Shown piece by piece: positions 12,524-44,514 of a DNA stretch of 64,000 bases. A program made the translations under genes and the position numbers. The notes under the pieces were generated by a model. It made no database searches, had not been told where the DNA came from, and saw only the letters and a list, made by a program, of their open reading frames with translations. This stretch comes from Syngnathus acus. Taxonomy: Eukaryota > Chordata > Actinopteri > Syngnathiformes > Syngnathidae. The first letter of the stretch is position 1; each line of letters begins with the position of its first letter. The DNA is taken from contig NC_051092.1 of NCBI RefSeq assembly GCF_901709675.1, forward strand, positions 6,452,491 through 6,516,490, in the 5' to 3' direction.

Positions 12524-14603
12524 CTTAAAGATTTTTGTAGCAACTCGTCATCTTTAAGCATTAAATGTGAATGCAGAGTGGTAACGTCAACTCAAACAAC
12601 TCGACTAACAGTTCAACCCGTGCATATTGTGAACTTCAGACACTGCTCAGAGCTGCAGTGGCTCTGCAATCACATCAATACGCTCAACCTTAGTCGGGAC
12701 CTGAATAAACTGCTCTGCTTCTTCCTTGCTTCCTAATGCAGTGACATTCTTTTTTTTTCTGACTCCACAAGAGTCAGTTGCTCAGAGCAGACTTCACACT
12801 TTTGATCAGATGAAAGGAAAGACGCTTAAAGCTGCCCTCAGAGAGGCGCCAGACCAACTAGTGTGGCTCTACCACTGTAATTATTTTTTTCAATCCCTCG
12901 GGCATCATATCAAACGCTTTAGTGTCTGGGATCCGAACCTTTTCATACAATGAACCTGTTGTATCGGGTCTGACTTGTCCTTCTGCCTTATTGAGGATAA
13001 TCTGTGCTAAAACAAATACAGTGGAACCACGACAAGTGTAATGCCCCTGAATCAGTACAATTTGGAGTTCAACCTAGCTCATGTTATTAGAGACCTGTGC
13101 ACGTCGCTTTGGAATTTTTCTGTATTTTCTGATGTCACCACAGAAGTTTATCAGTTATGGCTAAGAGGAAATATATGATGAGGACCGTAGAGTGATGTGA
13201 ATTTACATTATACATTGCAGTCACGTAGTGCTGAGAGCCTACAATAAGTTAATGAGTTAGTAAATTAACAGCATAAATTCAAGGATGCAATAGTACTTAC
13301 TACATGCATCTCTGTACTGGCTCCTCAGCCCAATAATGATAAATCACCAACAATAATACAAGAAGAGGAAGGAAATGCACATCAGAAAATAGTTAGTGGC
13401 CAGAATCCATCAAAGAAGATAAGTGAAGCAGAAGAGGAAAATTTGCTTCCTAATGTCTTTATTTGGCTCTTTTTGATGTCTTTTGGGTGGCTTGGCTGGT
13501 TTGGCAGGATTTACTGCATAGAGCCACGGGGGGGGAAAAAAATGGCTTGTTCTTCTCTTTAATCTTCATTTTAAAAGCATTGTAAAACTAAAGGTATTTG
13601 TTTGGACCAATACAACAATAAAAGCGAAAACACCTCATCAGAGTTTCATTTAAAAGCTGATTGAGACATTTTCATAAAGCTTTTTTGATACAGACCAAAA
13701 ACACTTTGGTCATAAATAGGTTGGCATTGTCCTGCCAAAAATGGTGCTTTAAAGCATTTTGCGTTTTTCTGTGTCAGTTAATTAATTGATATACTTATAG
13801 CGGCTTGGTGGTCTATTTTTTTTCCGCGGCTGCATTTTCTGTTGAATATTGTTATGCATACATTTTAAGGTGTGTATTCATGCAAATTGCGTGATTAAAG
13901 AAGTGTGTAAAAAGAGTGGTGGTCACAATTGATCTGGCTACAGTTAGAACTATAAAGTAGCTATCATCTCTCACATAGTATATAGAACCTCTGATCGGCA
14001 AGTAGTGTTTCTGATATGCTGGCCGGTCTTGAGGCTATACATTCTTCTCAGTCGGACACACAGACGAGCAACCCGTCAGCGAATGAAGTGTGAATAATCA
14101 ATGACAGACGGGACTAACAAATGAATGCCGCTCACAGACACTCTGTTTGGCGAGTCTGTCCAACAGATACAATACTAGCATTCGTTCCGACTCACAATGT
14201 AAGCTGCATCAGACCTCACAAATGATTCAACACACAACTTTGATGAGGTAGAATCTCTCATGATCACAAAGGGGCAGACGACACCATGGAAATGAATCAC
14301 AGGAACTGCAATCAACCTGCTTTTTCTGCTTGTGATGGAATGAGAACGTGCAAGTGTGTATTGGAATGATGAATCTCACTGTGAATCATGTTCTAAAGTA
14401 GTATTAACATCAATTTTAATACAAGCAAAAAGGCTAAAAAGGTTTATTGACATTTGAGACAGAGTGTGAGTAGAGACAGAAAAAAAAACATTCTTGGCTA
14501 TTGCGACTGATAATTTGGAAAGAATCCCATGAATGAACAAAACAGGATTCATAATTGTGATGCAGTGAGTCAGTTCAAAATGTGTACGTGGATAGATTTA
14601 AAA

Positions 14604-14630
14604 TAATAATAATAATAATAATAAAGCTTT
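14604..14630. repeat. AAT microsatellite
   Basis: Run of about eight AAT units. Confidence 0.9.
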
Positions 14631-14817
14631 GATTAAAACCCAGCAAAGTTCCTCCACTCTATACTCAAATGTATGTTCCAGCACCAGACAGTTACTGTTG
14701 AATGTATTCTTACTCATACTGACTGACACATAGAAAGACGGAGTGAGACCACTCCTGACAGCAGATTTGTTCCCATGGTAACTCAGACTAAAAGTTCCCA
14801 GCTATTGATGGCTCACA

Positions 14818-15009
14818 AAGATCTCTGAAAATCTCATGAAAGAAAACATAGCACATGTGGAGTGCACGAGCCAGCCAGACACAAATACTACACTCATACA
14901 CTTAAATCAAACAAATATAAAAAGATCTCTGAAAAGCCCATGAAAGAAAACATGGTACATGGGCAGTGCATGAGCTAGCCAGACACAAATACACTCATAC
15001 ACTTAAATC
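14818..15009. repeat. Tandem duplication, period about 104 bp
   Basis: The block starting AAGATCTCTGAAAA at 14818 recurs at 14922 with a few substitutions. Both copies share CATGAAAGAAAACAT, AGCCAGACACAAATAC and CACTCATACACTTAAATC. Copy 2 ends near 15009. Confidence 0.9.
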
Positions 15010-16057
15010 CATACACCCCACAGCAAAAGGAGATTGAGGGGACCAGAAAGAACACAATGCCAAGTTTACTTCCAAACAAGACCTCTAAGTGTTGACTATT
15101 CTCTGACAAGAAAGAAAAATGGGTAGCCACATTGCTTCCAGCAGTGCGATATAAAAGAGAATATGTTAAGAGCAAGTGGGCGGTTTTCTCAAATTTAACT
15201 GGAATGGCTTGCCAAGTGTGACTTTCCAAGTTATTTGCCAAGCTCCTGAGTTTTCTGTATTCATTTAGGAATCTATTCTTAACATAATCATCGTTGGTTC
15301 TGCTCCTTATAAGGAGGAGGTGAGTGGGCATCCAATATGTCACAGGAGATGGTTTTCATCACTTGGAATAAATGTTAAAAGAAATAAAATTCAACAACCT
15401 CATTGCCTGGGTGTTTTTTTTTTTTTTTTTTAAACTGAAGCCTTGTAGGCAAAAATCACATACAAAATGTTGATGTTTCAATTGCAAGCTATATGTGACT
15501 AACCCTAACCCAAATGTATATTTATCTAAAACTAAAAAATAATCTATGATATGAATCACAAATTATACGACCCAGGGACATCCTGTTGCATATGAAACAC
15601 AACCAAAATTGACCATTGAAAGGGTCACCTTAAAATGACAATTTAATGTAAAAGTGGCATGTAATAAGATTAACATTTTGTGTCATCACCATGGTCATCC
15701 AAGATGAGAACAGATTATGAAGGTCTGGATATATCTCACGAAATGTTTATCTTTCATTGGAATTACACTAAAGGAGGTGGGAACAAGTATTTTTCAACCT
15801 GTGTATCCACATTTATTTTCAAAATGAATTATGTTTAGTGATGTCGTGAGATTTTTTTGGAATGTAAAATATTTGCCTTGTCTCAATAAAAACACTTCAT
15901 GATGAATTGTTGTTGTTGTTTTTTCTACAGGGGTGAAGAACTGCAGTGCTTCATAGTGAGAAGTACTATTTCAAATAAATTGACCCATATAGCACAAGCC
16001 CTTCTCAGCATGATGCAGTACAGCTCTACACCACTGCAAATGAACCATCCATCAATT

Positions 16058-16165
16058 TCCTACAGCATTTGTCCTGATTTGCAGGTGAGGTGGAGCCCAT
16101 CCCAGTTGACTTTGGGTGAGAGGCGGGGCACACATTAATGGTTGCCATCCAGTTCCAATTGATTT
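16058..16165 (+). mobile_element. 3' fragment of a common teleost SINE-like repeat
   Basis: Contains GGAGCCCATCCCAGTTGACT and GGGTGAGAGGCGGGGCACAC, which match the 3' part of the dispersed repeat family also seen at 21232 and 50955. It is truncated at the 5' end. Confidence 0.6.
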
Positions 16166-17339
16166 ACATATAACGATTTACATTGATGGACAATTTCAGG
16201 TCTTCAATAACCTTACATGCATATTTTGAGAATATGGGAACAAGCAATGGCCACAGCCTCAAACACAACAGCTGTGAGGCAGACATGTGAACTACATACA
16301 ACAGGGCTGGCGCAAATTCAAACTATAATCAATAATAATCTATTAATGCCATGGGTGTAAGACAATGACAATCAAAATCAAGCATTATATATTTTTTCAT
16401 GCGAATTGTGAAAATGAACCTTTAATATAAAAAACATGTCAGCGCTGACAAAAAACACTGTTAAAATTTTGATTATGCAAAATACAGTGTCCTCCCTACT
16501 GACCTTATATTTTGAATCTGTAGTCTTTCTTTCTGTCTTCTGAGAACACATTTTTTAAAAAGCAAGTCATTATAAACTTCAGTCTGCGTCTTATTTGATT
16601 TTTGCATAATGTAACACTGTGGTCCTCTGCAAGAGCTGAAGTCAGACATGCAGGTCTTTGCTGCTGTGGTACGCCTCGAGAAATTATAAATCACGCGTCC
16701 ACAATAAAACGTTCCCTATGGAAATGCTAGACAACCAAAAAAGTAGAAGCTCGATGTTCCGTTAATAAATAATTTGGAATCATAATAATTGGTTTGATTA
16801 TTATCATTAATGCTAAAGACTTGGGAGGAGATGGAAGAGGAATAGCGCAGTCAGTGATGTTCTGCTTGTGCGCCTATTGTGCGCTCACATCGTGCGTTTG
16901 GGGACGCTTGGAACAAGTGGTGTTCAATCGCACATGCTTTAAATAGAACTCAGACAGGGTGGAGGTTGTTTACATAAGCCATGCAGAAATACAGTGATAT
17001 ACAACTGTATAAAAAAAATAATAATAATAAAGAGAGCGAACACTAGATCCATTTCTGATTTTGCTCTTTAGGTTATGTTTAAGTAAAAATATTATTTTAT
17101 ATATACTACTAACATCAAAACTCGCAAATCCTAAATATATATATTGCCACTCGAGCATTTATGCGCAGAAAAGAATTAATTGTGCAAATATCAAAAAAGG
17201 TCTTGTGGGTTTGGTTTCTTATAATAAAGTGTCTATGATAACCAATAACTGTTTCAAACACATCATCATTCACCTTGCAGCGCTATACTTATATCCAAGA
17301 GCCAAAACAGGCTCCTAGTCCTCAAAAGAGCTTCAATAA

Positions 17340-17960
17340 TTTGAAAGAAGACTTAAAGAACAGGAGCTGTCGATAATCGCGGCCACGCCAATATATTGAT
17401 ATATATTTATCTTATTAGCGATTAAGGGCGTAAATAAAGGACGTGTAAGCATAAAGCATCAACGTCTCACCATCAGCAGCCAACGAGCACTGGATTGTCA
17501 GCATCAGCACCGCACTGACTGCCACAAAGCACCGGGCCAGCATCCCGCCCAGCGCCCGCGTCCTCTTCTCCTGCCTCGGGGTCCACGCATCCAGGTTCCC
17601 CGCCACGAGACACAATTGCTCTTTTGGATTTCTTTTCCGCCCGACCGCGGGGCCACCGCCGCCGCTTCTGGGAAGGAGCGCATGTTTGGGAGCCATCGGT
17701 CAACCAATTAATGCTGGATGGAGAACAGCTAACAGCGGCATCCGATCAAGCTCCTCCGGCGACGCACAAGCAGGGCTCTGCTCTCCATGGACCCTCTGCC
17801 GGGAGTTTGCTTTGGCTCGCTACCGGGAAACAAAGCCTGATCTATTTCTTCCTTCACCCGTCACACTGTCTCTGTGTGTGAAGTCTGATATGCCTGCTGT
17901 GACCGCAAAGATGCTCGCCAACGCGTCAAGTTGGACCCATAAATAGTAGTTGATCCTGCC
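17340..17960. promoter_or_regulatory. CpG-rich island around the KIAA1549L-like first exon
   Basis: GC and CpG are clearly raised against the AT-rich flanks. The island covers the signal-peptide exon and about 260 bp upstream of its ATG on the minus strand. It is the likely promoter region; no core promoter element was identified with confidence. Confidence 0.6.
17471..17696 (-). CDS. First coding exon of a membrane or secreted protein, probably KIAA1549L
   Basis: Translation from the ATG at 17696 gives 75 codons plus one base, ending in a good donor (GATG|GTGAGA). A basic, low-complexity start is followed from about residue 51 by a signal-peptide-like stretch (MLARCFVAVSAVLMLTIQ), ending CSLAADG. 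An internal Met at residue 51 could be the true start, giving a conventional N-terminal signal peptide. The exon lies in a CpG island downstream of hipk3 in the same orientation, where KIAA1549L sits in human. KIAA1549L belongs to the UPF0606/KIAA1549 family of membrane proteins with N-terminal signal sequences. I do not recognise the residues themselves, so the identity rests on position and architecture. All later exons would lie outside the window to the left. Confidence 0.5.
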
Positions 17961-18419
17961 TTCAAAATAAAACCAATCTCTCACTCGGGAAACGGAAACG
18001 CTTTATTTGTATGGCCTACAATATTGATTCTCAACGGGGACTAAAAAAATAAAATAAAATACAGGGGGTGACAATACAGTCACCCGAGTTTTTGAGGTTA
18101 AGAACATGTTAGCACAAGTAGTTATGTTTAAAAATGTGCTAGTTGCAAATTCACATATTTGTGTTTACCTTTGAGGAACGTATGTTCAGATTTTCGCTGA
18201 AAAAAAATAAAAATTTAAGGTTTTTGTGCTCAGTCTGTAACCTCAAAAATGCCACAAGATGGCAACAAAGCCCTGGCTAATAAAAATATTTTTAAAAAGT
18301 AGAAATGGGTGTCGAGGAGTCATGTTGAAATGATACAGCTTGACTGGGTGTATTCACAACTGCACTGTTGGCTCTACTTTTATTAAACGGACTATTGCTT
18401 TTATATTTTTAATGGTCTG

Positions 18420-18512
18420 TTATTATTCTCTCTTTTAAAGTCCTGTTTGCACTGTAGCACTTTGAGACTCGGTGTCAAATGTAAAGTGCATTATAAATAA
18501 ACTATATTATTA
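18420..18512 (+). mobile_element. 3' tail fragment of a non-LTR element or dependent SINE
   Basis: CACTTTGAGACTCGGTGTCA and AAAGTGCATTATAAATAAAC followed by ATT repeats match the layout of teleost L2-type 3' ends ('gctatataaataaa' tails). Confidence 0.5.
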
Positions 18513-19139
18513 TTATCTACTCCACTCCCCATTATTCATTTTGCTGCTAGGAAATAATCAGAAATCAGTGCCATTATGTGCCAAATACAAAAAAATAATT
18601 ATGTCACACCCTTGTTGAAAAAGATGAGAAAATAGGTTTCTTCCAAAAACATTGTGTTATTCTGTCAGTGTAACGCTATGGTCATTAATCTGCTCATTTA
18701 TTGATGTGTTCATCCAGTGATGCATTTTCAACTCAATTTTGAACGCATTTGGTGCGCACGGGCATTCCACTGATGACCCCTACTCTAAAGTACCTTGATA
18801 GTCTTGATATTTTATTGCATTCTGCACAGATGCAAGACTTCTGCCATCTCACTTTTTTGTTGGCATGTTTCATTTTTGAATCACTGAGCACAAACCTGAT
18901 GCGGCAACCCGAATCAACAATTACAGCAGCAATTAGTTTTTTTTTTCTATTTTGACCTTGGCTACGCTTTACCTTTCCTAAATAGGGCTGGTCTGTCTTG
19001 AGCCGCTGCTCACACACACCATGTACTTCTAAACAGAGTACAGCTTTCACTGCCATGGTGACTATCATTACGGGGTCTACTTGTTGTGCCCCAAGTTTAA
19101 AAAAACAAAACTCAAGACACGAGGTGTATTTTTACTTGA
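18513..19139 (+). repeat. Two-copy dispersed repeat, copy 2
   Basis: Second copy of the 9474-10178 repeat, direct orientation, 9 kb away. It lacks a block of about 90 bp after TGCAAGACTTC that copy 1 retains and carries other small indels, so neither copy is a simple truncation of the other. It lies upstream of the KIAA1549L-like exon, whereas copy 1 lies in its intron. Confidence 0.85.
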
Positions 19140-19420
19140 GAAATCAAACCTAGTAAATAAGTAAAGTACGTAGAGAAAGTGAAAGAGAGAAAGGAAAAAA
19201 GACTGACGGAGAGGGAAAGCGATAAAGTGAGCTGAAGGCAACATTTGTAATCAGACGTAACAAAGAACTTGAAACCAAAGATGTGCTTTTTTTTTTATTT
19301 CAAAGTGAACTTTGACATCATTTCATAATTTGACACTCACCAATAAGTCACCAAGAAGGAACCCGCTTTTTGTGACTAAGTACATAATAAGGCCTGGTCA
19401 CACTAAAACTTAAAACTAGA

Positions 19421-19434
19421 GGGGGGGGGGGGGG
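19421..19434 (+). repeat. G14 homopolymer
   Basis: Fourteen consecutive G after AACTAGA. Length is prone to sequencing error. Confidence 0.9.
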
Positions 19435-20040
19435 AGAATCGCACACATGAAACACGTGACAGCCAAACAAATTTTACTTTCCCAGTCCTCATAATGTTGT
19501 ATATTGCACAGTGCAGTTGCTACATGTCAAACTAGTATAGAATTTAGGAACAGAAATTAAAATCACAAAAAATGTACAATTTTCAACGGCAATGGTTTCA
19601 ATTGACCAATTTTGTCAGCAAGCTGGACTAAATTCAACTATATCAATCAAATAGAGAACTGTGATACTGATTATATTTAAAAGAGTCTGAGGACTTAACT
19701 GGACATTTATGCAGCTCGATTCCCCCAAAATAATAAACCCATTAAAAATATTCACACATCTATATTGAATTGGAACTAGTAATTTAGACAAGTGCCAGCA
19801 CAAAAGAAGAAAAATATCATGGGATTAATTTATTATTTAAGACTGTTACCCTAATTTGAAAAAAACAACAACCTTGATCTGTTCAATAGATATTTAGGGC
19901 TGCTTGGCTCCATTTGCCTGCAGGAACTGTTTGACCCTCTGGTGATTGAGGATTAGTCAAGGCTAAATAATCCAGCCAAAGAGGGGAGAGATTATGGGAC
20001 ATCACCGAGGTGGTACACGTTATCATCTCATGTGATGGCA

Positions 20041-20152
20041 TTGATTTGACAGGGGATGCTTTGAGAATAATTCTCAATTTTTGTCTTTGTGAAGCCCTTT
20101 GAGACTGCTTGTGATTTAGGGCTATACAAATAAACTTGATTTGACAGAAACA
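20041..20152 (+). mobile_element. L2-type 3' tail fragment
   Basis: GCCCTTTGAGACTGCTTGTG then AGGGCTATACAAATAAACTT is the characteristic 3' end of teleost L2-like elements or the SINEs that use it. Confidence 0.6.
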
Positions 20153-20204
20153 ACGGAAAACCGAGACAAAATAAGCGTCAGCAAAGAAGGAACATACACA
20201 CGAG

Positions 20205-20640
20205 GACAAAATTGTTAGTACCTTTCTGTTAATTTAATAAGAACAATTCACTTTGTTATAAATAAAACACTTATGGTAAATTAACCAATGAAAAATAATG
20301 AATTGTGGCTCAAAAGAATTATGAAAAAAAAATCATGAAATAGGTCTGGAATAAATGATGGTATTCTTAATTCTGTATTTTGTTGCAGAAAGACAATTAC
20401 TGCAATCAAAAGAGTTCTGTAAATTCAGATTTTTGCACCTCTCAGCATCAGAATTTACAAAAATCTTTTGTAAATTTTGTTTGGCCCACTGCAAACTGGT
20501 CTAGTGTCCGCAGGTTTGACGGGTGTGTTATCTTCCTTCCACAAATGTTCAATTAGATTTAAAGACCAAGTGCGAAGTAAACTTGCCCTACCATATTTTA
20601 ACAGCTAAAACCATTTCAAGCATACTTAGTTTTGTTTAAC
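20205..20640 (-). mobile_element. Tc1-like transposon remnant
   Basis: AAATTGTTAGTACCTTTCTG and AAATAGGTCTGGAATAAATG resemble a Tc1-type inverted-repeat end, and the second also occurs at 10243. CTTCCACAAATGTTCAATTA downstream matches reverse-complemented transposase coding sequence. The other end is missing or beyond recognition. Confidence 0.65.
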
Positions 20641-21231
20641 ACAACACATCCAGGTTCTGACAACAGAAATGTTTACGTTTGGATATCTCCGGTAATCTTT
20701 GGCAATGACGTCATTTCAAGTAGGCAGCCATTGAACTGAATTGTTGATTGTCCTGTTAACTGAGTTATTCTGTGAAATGCCTTGGTGCTGTAATTCATTG
20801 TCCCCATTCAGGCCAACAGTTGTTTGAATGGCCGAAAGGGGTATGTAAAGGGACTAGGTTTTTTTTCTCGCAAAGTGAATGAATTTCACGTGGGTGTCGG
20901 CGGGTGTTCTTTGTTAGACCTCAATCTTCTAAACCGTTTTCCTGATGATAACAGATCTGCAAAAAGGTGGGCGTGAACATCATCACTTCTGAAAAATGTG
21001 TGATGTTTTCCCTTACTGATGACAATGTAAGACTCCAAGCCACTGAGATGTGCGCTCTCAGTGCGAGTAGAATAAATAGAACAAGAAGCGAATGTAAAAT
21101 TTAGAGCAAGGCACAGCATTGAATTTAGATGCAATCTGAAAATCTATAAAAAAAAAAATCCCATAAGAAAATACACATGGACGCAGGGAGGTAGGACATC
21201 CTGACAATCGAAATAACCTTATAAGAGTATA

Positions 21232-21455
21232 CGCACGGTGGTTAACACGTCGCCTCAAAAATCAGGATTGCGGGGTTCGATTTCGACGACGGTTAGGCTG
21301 ATTGCCCACTCCAAATTGTCCGTAGGTGTGATTGTGAGCATGAATGGCGACCAGTTCAGGGTCGTACCCTGCCTACTGCCCGAAGCCAGCTGGGATAGTC
21401 TCCAGCACACCCGCAATCCTTGAGGATGAGGCGGTATAGAAGATGAGTGAATGAG
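21232..21455 (+). mobile_element. SINE-like teleost dispersed repeat with internal deletion
   Basis: The head GCACGGTGGTTAACACGTCG and a B-box-like GGGGTTCGATTTC are tRNA-like. The central ATGTTCTCCC block present at 50955 is missing. The 3' part CCAGCTGGGATAGTCTCCAG and GAGGCGGTATAGAAGATGAG is retained. Confidence 0.75.
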
Positions 21456-21730
21456 GATACTTGCATAGATATAAGGAGGTAGAACATCCCGCGCAAGAAA
21501 ACACACAATGCTTAAAAGCTATCACAGAAAAACACACGCCAAAAGTATTTTGAGGCAATGAAAAAGTTTGAAATGTCGCTTTCTGGGTCGATTTCTTACT
21601 GGCTACACTTTCCATGTTGAGATCTGCCAAGTTGGTCTTTTAATCATGTCACACTTCCGGGTTTGTCACTTGCCCAGGATCTCACTTCGGCAAAATGACT
21701 ACTTTGTTGAATACACGAACTAGAAATGAT

Positions 21731-22055
21731 TACAGTGATCCCTCGCTACTTCACGTTTCATTTATCGCGGCTTCACTACATCGCAGATTTGTTTTCCAAA
21801 TTAAAAAAACATTTAAAAGTCAAAATAAAACTTCTAAATTGAGGAAACGTGTCTAACCTTTAGCACAATGTAGTATTGCTCCAAATGTTCGTTTACATTC
21901 CTTTAGAAGCGTGTTAGCATGATCGCGAATTAGCATCTTTCCGCTAACTCGTTAGCCTGCCCAGTACTTCTTGTTGGTGACCATACTTCGCGGATTTCAC
22001 TTATCGCGGGTGGTTTTTGGAACCAATTATCCGCGATAAATGAGGGATTACTGTA
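21731..22055. mobile_element. pogo/Tigger-like MITE
   Basis: Flanked by TA on both sides. The left end CAGTGATCCCTCGCT pairs with the right end ATGAGGGATTACTG, and subterminal TTTATCGCGG / CTTATCGCGG motifs occur on both arms. This is the standard look of non-autonomous Tigger-type mariner elements. There is no coding interior. Confidence 0.85.
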
Positions 22056-22479
22056 TTTCCTGCTTTATTTTTGTATTATGTTTATTTACTTTACTTGTGA
22101 CATGAAAAGAGAACATTTGGCATTTTCTGAAACTATTTCACACTTGGTCTTTAAATCAAGCCACTTTAGATTAGTCCAATGTGTTGCACTTAGCCATTGT
22201 TGGGTGTTTCTTCCGCTTTAGAAAAAAGGTGAGCCATGATTTGTTGTTACTTGAGCCCTGAGCAATTCTGATATCATTTTCAGTCAAGAGTAAGTTCCCT
22301 TTAACAGTGCGTAACTAAACATTTTGTCCACGTGTGTAGTTAGTTTCCTTTGTGAGTGGATGTGTCTGTGGGACAACACACAGGCACAAAATACACACAT
22401 ACTAAATTCAAACTTGGAAGAGACACACCACTGAACTGTTAAATCACTCATTTGATTTGGGATTGGTAACACAGTAGCA

Positions 22480-24658
22480 AATTAAAGTACATTTTATACA
22501 GGCAACAGAACAAAACAATTACAATAAATAGTAGAGGGCAAATTCAACTTTGATACATGGATAAAGCATTTTAGAAGAACCCCTGACAAAACACGAGGCC
22601 TACCTATGATAAAAGCTGCATACAAGAACCATCTATGTTCTGATCACACACATTGATCAGGTATCTTATTATCCGACAGATTTCGCTGTTTCCGCAAATA
22701 CATTCAGGTGTGACAGTAAAGCTTTGCGTTTGTCTAAATTCAGGTCCTACGCTTGTGAGTACTGTGCAGTGTTCTTGATGAGCGCAATAAACATGCCCTG
22801 ACTTGTAGTTTCTTAGGATACTGAGTAAAAAATATTGTTTTCAAACTGTCTGTGATGTCAGAGTTAGGGGTATGTCCTCTAAGAAGGAACTAGTACACGC
22901 ATTTGCATGATATCAACGAGACATCCGCTGTCAGCCCGTCTGGGAAAAGGCACTAGTCGTACAGTACAAAGAATCGCAAATACAGCCCGATAAGGAAAAA
23001 GCCAAGTCACAAAACAAACTACAAAAAAAAATAAGTCAACACCACACTGGTTACACAAAGAGTTCATCTAAGCCTACATTTCAAGAGGAAATACTGATGC
23101 TAAAAGGCCCACACATACACACACAAAACAAATTAAAAAAAGAAAAGCTCAACTATTACAGCAGTTAACATATCACTTCAAAACATTATAGCCGGTATAC
23201 AAGAGGCACTATATGTATGTGGGAGAGCATTTATACTCTATGATCAAAGTAAAAGCCACTTCTAGTCACCAGAACTACAATACAGAGAAAATCGCAGGCT
23301 TAAATGAGATTAATCTTCTAAATTCACAGCTACAAAGTGGCAGATAATCAGTACATAGCAGCTTAATATCTATACATTCCAAATGCAATTTGCCAAATAG
23401 AGTTCAGAAAAATAAAACCTCAACCTTATTTCTAAAATAGATCTCTGACAATATTTAATTCAACGTCAAACTGCAACAATTTGCTGGAGGTGAAAGAACA
23501 AAGAACATTAACTGTGCCTCCGATACATGATTGATGAACAATGTCTTTGGTGCTGATTGCCTTAAAAGACCAGCTGAACACTACTCCACACAAAAAAAAC
23601 CAAAAAAACAATGAAACCATGAAAAGAATAGCAAGGCTATGCATACTCCACCCTGAAGGAATGTAACAAAACTGACGGGCTTCAACCTAGGACAGGTTGG
23701 AGGTTAAAACATGTACTGATACACCTTTAACATCTCAGCAAGGATACTGTAAATGACTTGATTTTGTATTTCAAACACTGAAGCATTTAAAAAAAAAACA
23801 ATCTCTTTAAGGTCTCCCACTCCCAAACATCTAAAACAGCAAATCAAACTCATGGGAAAAACAAACACACATAGCAACCCAGAGGCTATCTAGATTGTAT
23901 TGCAGTTATAGTCAACAGTGACAATACTGTTATGAATTAAGTACTATAAGTGAGTAGAAATTGATTATCAAAATATCAAATCACTCTTTGTACACATAAA
24001 AAAAATCATTCAGTCAAAGCCCTAAATGTGCAGCCTGTAGCTTAAGTAAAACCATACTCTGAGTTAGCAAGCAAACAGAACTTAAAACAATATTTAAACA
24101 AGACTCCTCCTATTTATCAACAAAAAAAAAGCCCACACTCCTGATGTGACATCTTGGACTCTGCTAGCAGTTAAGGCACTCGCAGCCCACAAAGAGAGCC
24201 TTCAATCCAAGCATGGCTTCGACAGATGCGAGTGGTGTGCACACGCTACAAGGCAACAGATGAAAACTAAAAGTAGCCGAGTGACAGATTCTCAAAGAAA
24301 ACATGATTATGTGCAAAGGACACAGCCTTAAATTTTGTTAATATGTTTTGTCTCACGCTCTCAATAACGCCTGACATGATTCATCCGCTAACAGATATGA
24401 TTTTACAGGAAATCTTTCTGAGCGCAACAATTGAATACAATGACTAACCTTCAGATTAGAGAAGCAGTGAATTGAACTGTCCTCCAAAAACAAATTGAAC
24501 ATTATTTCGCCATCTTGCCAAATAGATAGCTTGTTCTCCTCTCCTCATCACAAGGGTTTATTTTGTGCTCTACTGCAAGCTCTACTTTGCTGTGTCGCCC
24601 TTGGCCTTTGAGACCCATGGGGTGACCCATTGCTGGTGCTGCGGCCCTATTCGTTTCC
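22480..24658 (-). other. hipk3: Candidate hipk3 3' UTR
   Basis: Directly downstream of the hipk3 stop. A canonical AATAAA on the minus strand lies at 24562-24557, about 97 nt after the stop, so a short 3' UTR is possible. The whole block to about 22480 is unusually free of repeats compared with its flanks, which would fit a long, conserved 3' UTR. The true end cannot be fixed from sequence. Confidence 0.4.
24557..24562 (-). terminator. hipk3: Proximal polyadenylation signal AATAAA
   Basis: A canonical hexamer on the hipk3 sense strand about 97 nt after the stop codon. Use is not shown. Confidence 0.4.
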
Positions 24659-44170
<19,512 letters not shown>

Positions 44171-44514
44171 TCACATTGAGTCCATCAATTATTTTGGGGA
44201 GGGTAAGGATTCTTTTGTAAAAGAACGCAAAGGCCTGGGACAACAAATAAAATCGCTGGCTTGGGGTCAGAGCAGGTATGCCAACTTTGATGCGTATCCT
44301 TTCTTGCTGTCAGGGCTAACCGGCAATCACGGTGCTGCTGTCTCATTTAGTAGTATTAGGTTATTACCAGCTGCTGCAGCCAAAAATAGTCTGGTTATAC
44401 TACTAAATTACGACTAAATGAAGCGCTTGGATGATCGATTACACATTTGACAAATGTTTGACTGGAGTTGTGTTAAAGCGAAGACCATCCGAGTCTGAAC
44501 AGGCAAATTAAAAA

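Larger units (their letters stand above)
1..17470 (-). other. Probable intron 1 of the KIAA1549L-like gene
   Basis: No exon with family similarity and matching splice sites is visible on either strand. The exon at 17471-17696 ends in a good donor and points left, so this stretch is best read as its first intron, continuing out of the window. It holds the repeats listed separately (MITEs, a SINE, a Tc1 remnant, a two-copy dispersed repeat, microsatellites). The part from about 80 to 3000 is largely free of recognisable repeats. The intron assignment is inference. Confidence 0.5.
17961..24550. other. Intergenic region between hipk3 and the KIAA1549L-like gene
   Basis: No exon is supported here. 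The left part carries a dispersed repeat, LINE-tail and Tc1 fragments, a SINE-like element and a pogo-like MITE. The part from about 22480 to 24550 is nearly repeat-free and may be hipk3 3' UTR or conserved non-coding DNA. Confidence 0.6.

Noticed and set aside
13019-13077. ACAGTGGAACC... possible mariner-type MITE end (also 48078)
   Set aside because: Only one weak end is visible, with no matching inverted end or TA pair; insufficient to annotate.
14975-15343. 122-codon minus-strand ORF
   Set aside because: No recognised domain, no splice context, and its end lies in a tandem duplication. Read as chance.
17473-17946. Overlapping ORFs on both strands of the CpG island
   Set aside because: Expected from high GC. 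Only the frame with a signal-like segment and a GTGAGA donor was kept.
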